DNA of 60,124 nt from CAMBDS01 sp964355675 (GTDB lineage: Bacteria; Electryoneota; AABM5-125-24; Hatepunaeales; Hatepunaeaceae). Position 1 is the first letter of the stretch. Each line of letters begins with the position of its first letter. The position numbers and the translations under genes are program-made. The stretch lies in assembly GCA_964355675.1 (NCBI GenBank), contig CAYHEC010000023.1, forward strand, positions 1 through 60,124, given 5' to 3'. This document shows positions 45,198-51,882 of the stretch, in pieces. The notes beneath the pieces were generated by a model, which searched no databases, was not told the origin of the DNA, and saw only the letters and a list, made by a program, of their open reading frames with translations.

Positions 45198-45222
45198 AAC
45201 GGGCACGACGCCCGTTCTACCG
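45198..45222. repeat. CGGTAGAACGGGCGT palindrome, copy at dinD remnant
   Basis: On the minus strand it reads CGGTAGAACGGGCGTCGTGCCCGTT. Its TAG is the stop of the dinD-like C-terminal remnant. The gap 44953-45197 upstream contains GGGCGCAATGCCTTGCGCCC and no gene. Confidence 0.7.
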
Positions 45223-45559
45223 AAGCTCCTTCCTATCTTCGCCTTTCAGCTTTCGTTCGACCTTTTTCACGTCCTTATCCGGCGGCAGGTTTTCCGGCTT
45301 GATCCCTTGTTTGGTGAGCAAGCCTCTCCCCCTTGCCTATTTCGATCATCTTGTTGACGTCAACAAAATGATCCGACACCGCATGTCCAGCATTACCACA
45401 GGCTTCCTGAGCCTTTTCGACTACCTTGAGGAAATTTCTCCACTCAGAATAGTCCAGAAGCTTTTGGTAATCCCGTGCATACCAGAACTCAACGTCGTCT
45501 TCGCGGTGAACTTTCTCCTCGAAGCCTTTGACGAGGGTTTTGATGAGGTCGTGTTTCAT
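45217..45559 (-). pseudogene. dinD-like DNA damage-inducible gene, internally deleted
   Basis: The N-terminal part, from the ATG at 45559, encodes FEEKVHREDDVEFWYARDYQ, LLDYSEWRNFLKVVEKAQEAC and HFVDVNKMIEIGKG, typical of DinD/BRO-like proteins. The family is about 270 residues, yet here the middle is missing. After IEIGKG the sequence passes directly into a segment that, in another frame, encodes the DinD C-terminus (LTKQGIKPENLPPDKDVKKV and ending ELR-stop at 45217). The present ORF ends early at 45275. The gene looks inactive. Confidence 0.75.
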
Positions 45560-45686
45560 TATTGATCCAATTCAGTAAAGACGGCGAATGAATTGACTGC
45601 ACAAGCTTGTCCCGTTCCGGTCGCCGATACCTGGATAAAGAGGCGGGTACGGAGCCCCGCCGTACCGACCGCCGGAGACGGCGGTG

Positions 45687-45800
45687 CTACCGAAACCCCT
45701 TCCCATCTTCGCCTTTCAGCTTGCGTTCGACCTTTTTCACGTCCTCTTCCGGCGGCAGGTTTTCCGGCTTGATCCCTTGTTTGGTAAGCAGCTCTCACGC
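45687..45800 (-). pseudogene. second dinD C-terminal remnant
   Basis: On the minus strand this encodes LTKQGIKPENLPPEEDVKKV and RKLKGEDGKGFR-stop, about 90% identical in DNA to 45217-45325. No N-terminal part is attached; a short GC-rich palindromic stretch lies upstream. It shows that dinD was once duplicated or that the fragment was copied. Confidence 0.7.
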
Positions 45801-45862
45801 CCTTGCCTTTTCCCGCCTGACTTCGTATCTTGTAGTTGAATCCCAAATAAAAGGAAACCCAA

Positions 45863-46045
45863 ATGTCCCCGATAAAAGAAGCGGCTATAGCGGCTATTCG
45901 CGGTTTGCCGGAAGACAACAATCTGGAGCGCATTCTCGAAGACATTATCTATCACGCGAAGATTGCGAGCGGCTTGGAAGACGCCAAAGCCGGGCGGACA
46001 TACTCGCTTGAGGAAATCAAAGCCGAATTTCTGACGCAAGAGTGA
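45863..46045 (+). CDS. ParD/RelB-like small antitoxin
   Basis: The 60-residue protein is mostly helical (AAIAAIRGLPEDNNLERILE) and ends YSLEEIKAEFLTQE, a pattern of antitoxins paired with ParE toxins. The ribosome-binding site is AAAGGAAA. Its stop overlaps the GTG start of the toxin (GTGA). Confidence 0.8.
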   Translation: MSPIKEAAIAAIRGLPEDNNLERILEDIIYHAKIASGLEDAKAGRTYSLEEIKAEFLTQE

Positions 46046-46320
46046 AAGTTCGTTTTTCTGAGCAAGCGCGTTCCGACCTGAAAGAGGTATTCGATTACAT
46101 TGCGAATGACTCCAGAAGACACGCCCAAGAGACTCGAGCCAACTTGATCGTTCGCGCTGAGGAGCTGGCACAATTTCCCTTTTCTGGACGAATCAACGAG
46201 AAGTTCAACGATCCAAATCTCCGGGAAGTAATTTCAGAGAATTATCGGCTTGCATATCATATCGAAGGTCAAATAATTGTAATCCTGACAGTTCAGCATA
46301 CAGCGATGAGTCAGGAGTAA
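46042..46320 (+). CDS. ParE-family toxin
   Basis: This 92-residue protein has KVRFSEQARSDLKEVFDYIA, then RAEELAQFPFSGRINEKFND, then LREVISENYRLAYHIEGQII and VQHTAMSQE, the standard ParE/RelE order. The GTG start overlaps the antitoxin stop by four bases. It looks intact, in contrast to the pair at 42 kb. Confidence 0.88.
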   Translation: MKVRFSEQARSDLKEVFDYIANDSRRHAQETRANLIVRAEELAQFPFSGRINEKFNDPNLREVISENYRLAYHIEGQIIVILTVQHTAMSQE

Positions 46321-46579
46321 ATCGTTGTGAGGACGAACCGGCTTGCTCCTGTATAATGATTGCTCCGTTCCTCGCAAAGACGGCGAATAAATTCGCCGGT
46401 ACCGGCGAGACGTCGGTGCTGCCAAACGTGCGAGACGCCCGTTCTACCGACAATTCCAATCTATACCAATTTCCACCCCAAGTCAATAGGAAACAGAAAT
46501 GGCGTCAGACGAGACATCTGACGCCACTCCAAAGAGTCGGGCAGTGGGGCGGATAGCTATCCGCCCCACTAAAACTGTC
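46321..46579. repeat. palindromic region before the cytochrome gene
   Basis: It holds a CGGTAG-type unit (46425-46449, minus strand), GGCGTCAGA-CGAGACA-TCTGACGCC (46501-46525) and a perfect 28-bp palindrome AGTGGGGCGGATAG/CTATCCGCCCCACT (46543-46570). The last is the same sequence into which MITE copy 1 inserted at 7787. No gene is seen. Confidence 0.75.
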
Positions 46580-49105
46580 TTACGGCATTTCCTTCGGTTC
46601 CTCGCCCAACTCTTCCGATGCGCGGGGGTGAGTCTCTTTCCACTCGTGCTTGGACATCCGACCCGTCAGCCACGTCCAGCTCATCGGGTACTCCTTGGGG
46701 AGAATTATCACGAAGAAGAAGTGCCAGATCACAATCGCCGAGACCGCCAGAATCGCCTCGTAGTAGTGGATCGTCTCGCAGACCCTCACCACCCACGCCG
46801 GCAACCAACTTGTGGCAATCCCTGGGAACCACAGCACCACCCCCGTCACCCCCATCACCACCGTCCCCCATATCAACGCCCAGTACTCCGCCTTCTGAGT
46901 GTAGTCGTACATTCCGAAGCGCGGCGGCTCCTTCTTCAGCCCGAAGTAGTAAAGCATATTCCCGATTACTTCGCCGATGTCGCTGAACTTCGGGAAGATT
47001 GCCACCAACAGTTTCTTACCCCTTCGGGTGAACAGCAGGAACCATATATGGTAGAACGATGACAACACCAGCGCTATTGCCAGCGCACGGTGCGTGAAGC
47101 GGCGGACTTCCTCGTTCATTCCCGCATAGGCAAGCAGGTTCGCCCACCACGTATCGGGAAACCTCAGCGCGAAGCCGGTTATGCCGAGACCGATGAAAGA
47201 TACAGCGAGGATAATATGTTGCATGATTTCGTCAAATGTCATCCGCTGGTATGCCGGTTCAGAGAGATGTTTCTTACGGTGCTGTCTTAAAGCGTGAATG
47301 AAGATGAGCAGGTTATGCAGAAACATTCCGCCCAGAACAAGTATAATCAGCCAGATATAGATCAGCCGTACCCAGTCGTGCACCATCATTTTGCCTCGGG
47401 CAAGGATGTGAGAGTAGCTTGCGGCAAACTCGGCATTGGTGTTTTCGTGGCACTTTGCGCATGTGGCGACGACGTTCTGCTTGTTTATCGACGAAGCGGG
47501 ATCCAAAGCCGATCTGACGTTATGAGTGGTGTGACAATCGACGCAGATAGCCACTGCCTTCCCCCCTCGTTTAATTGCCCAACCGTGGTAGCTGTCTTCG
47601 TAGCTCTCGATGACTTCCGTTGGTAAGCCGTATCTGGCCGCCATTGCCGGGTCCTGATGGCACTTGCCGCAAGTCTCACGCGCCATATTGGACGGATTGG
47701 TTGCCGCCTTGGGATTATTGACATTGAGGATAAGGTGTTCGTCGTGGCAATCGGTGCAAGACGGGCTGTCCTTGATACCAAGCGTGACAGCTTGGCCGTG
47801 GATTGAACCGATGAACTCTTTCGACACTGCTGTATGACATTTTCCACAGGTCTGGGCGAGATTTTGGCGGTTGATGGAGCTTGTCGGATCGCCAGCGCCT
47901 TTCAGTTCATGTACGCCGTGACAGTCGGTGCAGACAGCTCCATGATCGTGGCCTTCGGTGTTTCCATGTACAGATTCGCTGTAACTGGGAAGGCTGATGG
48001 GAAGTCGGACGTACTCCGCTGTGACGATACTTTGATTACCATGACACTTGCCGCAGGTTTGGGGGATATTTTCCCGACTGACGCGACTTTGGGGATCACT
48101 CGGATGAGTGACGTGATGTCCGGTGTGACAATCGGCGCAGGTTGCGGCGGTTCGGTTGCCATGGAGCCGGGCGAGCCGGTGAACGCTTGACCGGTAATCA
48201 TTTTCAACAGTAGTATGGCAGGCTCCGCAACTGAAAGTCTCGGACTCGGCGGCGTCGGTAACCTGATGGGTGCGGTGACAAGAGAGGCAGTTCATTTTTC
48301 CCTGTTCTAAGAGGGGTTCGTGAACTGTGTTGACGAACTGACTCCGATAACCCGTGTGGCATTGTTCACACGAGGCGATAGTGCCCTTGTCGAGGTGCGG
48401 CTTATGTGTTGCATGGACGTCGTGGCATGAGGCACAGGACATCGCGGCAGTTGCGTCTTTGTGAACGCCGGTTTCAATCTGCTTCATCGACCCCACGTGA
48501 CACTTTTCGCAGAGCCTGTTTACCGCACCAACAGAAGGTGGAAGCGCCGCAGAGTGAGTCGGGTGGCAGCTTGTGCAACCGGGTGAGTTTTTGCCTTCTT
48601 TAGCGGCAATTGCATGGACAGAGCCGTCAAATCGTCCCGTCTCAGTAGCGTGGCAACGACGGCAGGAGTTTTCGGCTGAACGGATGTCCAATCGCTCGAT
48701 TCCGTGCGGATTCGATTCTGCTCCGTGACATGAATAGCAATTGGGAGCGTTGTTTGTACCTTTGGTGAGCGCTTTACCATGAAAACCGCTTAAAAAAGTG
48801 CGATCAGCCTCACCATGACATGAGGCGCAACTTACTTTTTGATAACTCTTAAAATGGGGTGCGTCATCGAAGTTGGCAGGCTGAACATGGCAATCAATAC
48901 AGGCGAGCTCCGCATGGACACTTTTGCCAAAAACGACAGGAGAGACCGCGGCGGATGCTCCAGCGGAATTGGTCAGTGATGGGTCTTCATGGCAAATGAG
49001 GCATTCCTCATTGGACATCGTGGCATAAGCGGTAGAAAATGTTATGGAGAGTGCTGTAACAATATACGGTATATACTGATAAAGCCTATGTGAAATAGTA
49101 CGCAT
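46580..49105 (-). CDS. 19-haem c-type cytochrome fused to a membrane b-type cytochrome
   Basis: I choose the ATG at 49105 because GGAAA precedes it and a signal peptide follows (RLYQYIPYIVTALSITFSTAYA); an ORF start 15 codons earlier is less likely. The mature N-terminal part (to about residue 590) has 19 CxxCH haem-binding motifs, from CLICH to CAKCH. The final about 230 residues have four or five helices with membrane histidines (FLHNLLIFIHAL, FTHRALAIALVLSSFYHIWF, ETIHYYEAILAV, VIWHFFFVII), like formate-dehydrogenase gamma/cytochrome b561 subunits. It could link the quinone pool to periplasmic or extracellular electron acceptors (inference). No partner gene adjoins it. Confidence 0.9.
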   Translation of the reverse strand: MRTISHRLYQYIPYIVTALSITFSTAYATMSNEECLICHEDPSLTNSAGASAAVSPVVFGKSVHAELACIDCHVQPANFDDAPHFKSYQKVSCASCHGEADRTFLSGFHGKALTKGTNNAPNCYSCHGAESNPHGIERLDIRSAENSCRRCHATETGRFDGSVHAIAAKEGKNSPGCTSCHPTHSAALPPSVGAVNRLCEKCHVGSMKQIETGVHKDATAAMSCASCHDVHATHKPHLDKGTIASCEQCHTGYRSQFVNTVHEPLLEQGKMNCLSCHRTHQVTDAAESETFSCGACHTTVENDYRSSVHRLARLHGNRTAATCADCHTGHHVTHPSDPQSRVSRENIPQTCGKCHGNQSIVTAEYVRLPISLPSYSESVHGNTEGHDHGAVCTDCHGVHELKGAGDPTSSINRQNLAQTCGKCHTAVSKEFIGSIHGQAVTLGIKDSPSCTDCHDEHLILNVNNPKAATNPSNMARETCGKCHQDPAMAARYGLPTEVIESYEDSYHGWAIKRGGKAVAICVDCHTTHNVRSALDPASSINKQNVVATCAKCHENTNAEFAASYSHILARGKMMVHDWVRLIYIWLIILVLGGMFLHNLLIFIHALRQHRKKHLSEPAYQRMTFDEIMQHIILAVSFIGLGITGFALRFPDTWWANLLAYAGMNEEVRRFTHRALAIALVLSSFYHIWFLLFTRRGKKLLVAIFPKFSDIGEVIGNMLYYFGLKKEPPRFGMYDYTQKAEYWALIWGTVVMGVTGVVLWFPGIATSWLPAWVVRVCETIHYYEAILAVSAIVIWHFFFVIILPKEYPMSWTWLTGRMSKHEWKETHPRASEELGEEPKEMP

Positions 49106-49575
49106 TGTTTTCCATGGTTCCACTGTGATATTTGTACTAATTGCGGGCAAAGGTTATGCCACTAACTTATTGAACAGGAATGGTTGCAAAACGAGTATAT
49201 TAGGATTAAATTTCGCAAATAACACTCACATCTGAGTATATTTGCACACAGTGTTTCTTCGGGAGTGATGAAGCTTGGTGTGGTAAATAACAGCCAAGTG
49301 TCGCAGGGTGGGGACACCCTGCGACAATAAGAGTTTGTTGAAGTATTCGATAGAATGCCGAGAATGTCCAGGCGGACGCCCTCGTCCGCCGAGCATTCAA
49401 GCACAAAACAAGCGCGGACGAGGGCGTCCGCGTGGACAAGTCGATACAAATTGAGAATATTTCAACGAACTCAATAAAACCAGTCACTGTCTGAAGGTGG
49501 GGACACCCTGCGACAATAAAACCAGTCACTGTCTGAGGGTGAGGACACCCTGCGACAATAAAATAAGGGTTCAAA
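49106..49575. repeat. 42-bp tandem repeat split by MITE copy 2
   Basis: A 42-bp unit (GGTGGGGACACCCTGCGACA, then ATAAAACCAGTCACTGTCTG) occurs about 2.6 times between 49297 and 49560. Its core is a perfect 12-bp hairpin TGTCGCAGGGTG-GGGA-CACCCTGCGACA (49299-49326). The first copy is interrupted by the MITE. The region separates divergent genes and no ORF in it looks real. Confidence 0.75.
49331..49472. mobile_element. 142-bp MITE, copy 2, with 5-bp target duplication
   Basis: It begins GAGTTTGTTGAAGTATTC and ends GAATATTTCAACGAACTC, with 16 of 18 terminal positions complementary. The flanking 5-bp duplication is AATAA (49326-49330 and 49473-49477). Length and inner arms equal those of copy 1 at 7787. 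No transposase gene is seen in the window, so it was mobilised in trans. Confidence 0.88.
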
Positions 49576-50052
49576 ATGAACGAAAATTCAACTTCTTCGG
49601 ACAAACGTCCCAATATTACAATAAAATACATCTTCAGCCACACTACAGATATGCTTGGGACTCGCCAGTTTTACTCTGAGTTGATTGGACTGAAAGAGAC
49701 GGCATTCAGTTTAGAAGGGGGTTTCATCTGTTTCCAATGCGATGGCTTCGAGTTGATGTTCTTCGCCAAAGAACAACATTCTCCGACTATCCCGACCGAA
49801 TGGGCTTCCCAGCCCGGATATGAAGGGGGTTCGCTCGAAATTACCTCGTGGGCGATAGATGTTCCTGAGAAAGAATATGTATCGGTTGTCAAGAGATTGA
49901 AGGAATCAGAGACAAGGTTATTCAAAGATGCTCCCGAATGGCGTCAGCATAGCTATTGGGGGTTCACGGTCATGGATCCCAATGGTGTGACAGTCGAAGT
50001 GTTTACGATTCCCAAAGAAAAGCCGATCCAGATTGAGTGGATCGATACTTGA
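49576..50052 (+). CDS. VOC-family (glyoxalase/dioxygenase-like) protein
   Basis: The 158-residue protein has the vicinal-oxygen-chelate layout: IKYIFSHTTDMLGTRQFYSE at the first module and YWGFTVMDPNGVTVEVFTIP at the last. His near residue 22 and Glu in VTVEVF are candidate metal ligands. The substrate is unknown. The stop overlaps the TTG start of the methyltransferase, so they are co-translated. Confidence 0.85.
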   Translation: MNENSTSSDKRPNITIKYIFSHTTDMLGTRQFYSELIGLKETAFSLEGGFICFQCDGFELMFFAKEQHSPTIPTEWASQPGYEGGSLEITSWAIDVPEKEYVSVVKRLKESETRLFKDAPEWRQHSYWGFTVMDPNGVTVEVFTIPKEKPIQIEWIDT

Positions 50053-51368
50053 AGTCGAAAATCGAAATAACCGATCTTTCGACTGAAGGGCAGGGAATTG
50101 GCAGGACCGACCTTGGACGAGTAGTGGCGACTCCGGGCACATATCCCGGTGATATCGCTCTGGTCGAAACCTACGCAATTTCCAAAGGGTTGCTTCGCGG
50201 TAAATTGATCGAGTTGATCAAGGCTTCATCGGGAAGATGCACCCATCCCTGCCCACATTACAGCGAAGGTTGTCCCGCATCGCGGCTCGGCGCATACTCG
50301 TACGAGGCGGCATTGAGTTGGAAGCAAAAGAACCTGCAACAGACGATTCGTCGTATGGGTGGGGTAGATATCGAAGTCCCGCCGGTTGTTGCTTCTTCCC
50401 GGCAATGGGGTTATCGTGAGCGGATCGATTTAGGGATCGACGTCTTCAAAGGGATATTCAGGATCGGGTATCAAAGCGAAAGCGGATTAATCCCAATTCT
50501 TGATTGTCAGCTCGCCGAAAAAACGGTTCGTGAGGCAGTGAATTCATTTGCGGAACGTGCGTACCAGACCGGGGAAGCGAGGGCGGACCAAAATCAAAAC
50601 GAAGAGAATGGGATGGTCGGAAGAATTCTCTTTCGAGGTAACCGAACAGGCGGCATTGTTATCGTACTGTTCCTGAATAGAGATCGCGAGAACCTCGCTT
50701 CATTTTTTGAAAATATTTTGATGAGTATGGGCTTAACCGGCTGGGAAATCAGGATTGTGGATTCGCTTTCGGAGCGAGCTTACCGGTCGAATATACTGCG
50801 TTGGCATGGGAATAGTTCAGTCACGATCAAATTGGCCGGAAGCTCGGCAACCACTTCGCCGCTATCATTTTCACAAGTTAACCGAGTTGTTGCTGAGTTA
50901 ATTGTTGCCGAGGTACTGACGCACATCGATCCGCTCTCGAAAGTTCTTGATCTATTCGGAGGGTGGGGAATGTTCGGTTTGTCGGCGGCAGACAAAGGGG
51001 CAGAAGTACTGGTCGTTGATTCGAACGGAGACTCACTTAAAGCCGGGGGAATGCTCGCCAAAGCCTTAGGGCTTGACGTTCGATTCGAGCGGGGGGATTT
51101 GGATTCAGCTTCAGGTTGGGCGAATTTGCCGCGAAATGTTGATGTTTGCATCGTCGATCCGCCACGCAAGGGGTTGACGATTCCAGCGATAGAGTGGTTG
51201 AATTTATTCGGAGCGGAACGATTGGTCTATGTTTCCTGCCATCCGGCGGCATTATCGAGGGATAGCAAGGCGCTAAGCAATTACCGTCTTGACGCGGTTA
51301 AGCCCTTCGATATGTTTCTGCAAACGCCGGACTTGGAAATTGTGGCGGTTTTGCATCGATTGAAGTAA
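50049..51368 (+). CDS. rlmD: 23S rRNA (uracil-5-)-methyltransferase, RlmD/RumA family
   Basis: I choose the TTG at 50049, overlapping the preceding stop (TTGA); a GTG 12 bases earlier is also in frame. The 439-residue protein has a TRAM domain (KIEITDLSTEGQGIGRTD). An iron-sulfur cysteine cluster follows (GRCTHPCPHYSEGC and a later LDCQLAEK). The SAM-binding domain has KVLDLFGGWGMFGLSAADKG and VDVCIVDPPRKG. The catalytic cysteine lies in LVYVSCHPAALSRD. It methylates uridine in rRNA (the position is not determined from sequence). Confidence 0.9.
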   Translation: MKSKIEITDLSTEGQGIGRTDLGRVVATPGTYPGDIALVETYAISKGLLRGKLIELIKASSGRCTHPCPHYSEGCPASRLGAYSYEAALSWKQKNLQQTIRRMGGVDIEVPPVVASSRQWGYRERIDLGIDVFKGIFRIGYQSESGLIPILDCQLAEKTVREAVNSFAERAYQTGEARADQNQNEENGMVGRILFRGNRTGGIVIVLFLNRDRENLASFFENILMSMGLTGWEIRIVDSLSERAYRSNILRWHGNSSVTIKLAGSSATTSPLSFSQVNRVVAELIVAEVLTHIDPLSKVLDLFGGWGMFGLSAADKGAEVLVVDSNGDSLKAGGMLAKALGLDVRFERGDLDSASGWANLPRNVDVCIVDPPRKGLTIPAIEWLNLFGAERLVYVSCHPAALSRDSKALSNYRLDAVKPFDMFLQTPDLEIVAVLHRLK

Positions 51369-51882
51369 GATAGGTTTCGTTCGGAGTGCTTTCATGGGAA
51401 TAATAATCGGTAGTGCGGCGATTTTTCGCGCCAATCGTTTCGCTCTCAAAATTAGAGCCATAAATTGCTCTCAATATGAGCGCGAAAAATTAATCTCAAA
51501 ATTAGCGCGATAAATTAATCTCAAAATTAGCGCGATAAATTAATCTCAAAATTAGCGCGATAAATTNNNNNNNNNNNNNNNNNNNNNNNNNNNNNNNNNN
51601 NNNNNNNNNNNNNNNNNNNNNNNNNNNNNNNNNNNNNNNNNNNNNNNNNNNNNNNNNNNNNNNNNNAATCTCAAAATTAGCGCGATAAATCGCTGCGCTA
51701 CCAGCACCCAACATTATTGCCTTGACAGAACACTGGCAATTAATAGTAATCGGTATAAGATGAAAGCATCAGACACCACATTGAATTTAGGCTGTGGGAA
51801 GGAGAGAAAAACGTAAATCCGTCGGTACGATTATTGCGCGTTGGAGTTACTACGTTAGTAATCATGCCTTTGCCGAGTTATC
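51369..51882. repeat. 25-bp tandem repeat with 100-N assembly gap
   Basis: The unit AATCTCAAAATTAGCGCGATAAATT repeats directly before and after the Ns at 51567-51666. Degenerate versions begin near 51430 (GCTCTCAAAATTAGAGCCATAAATT). The array was evidently too long or too uniform to assemble. 51697-51882 is unique DNA leading to the next gene, without a clear promoter. Confidence 0.8.

Noticed and set aside
49297..49560. Possible CRISPR array
   Set aside because: The 42-bp units are directly adjacent with no variable spacers, and the long interruption is a MITE with a target duplication.
51422..51696. Possible CRISPR or replication-origin iterons at the 25-bp repeats
   Set aside because: Units are contiguous without spacers, and no cas, rep or parA gene adjoins them. 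Iterons cannot be excluded but have no support.
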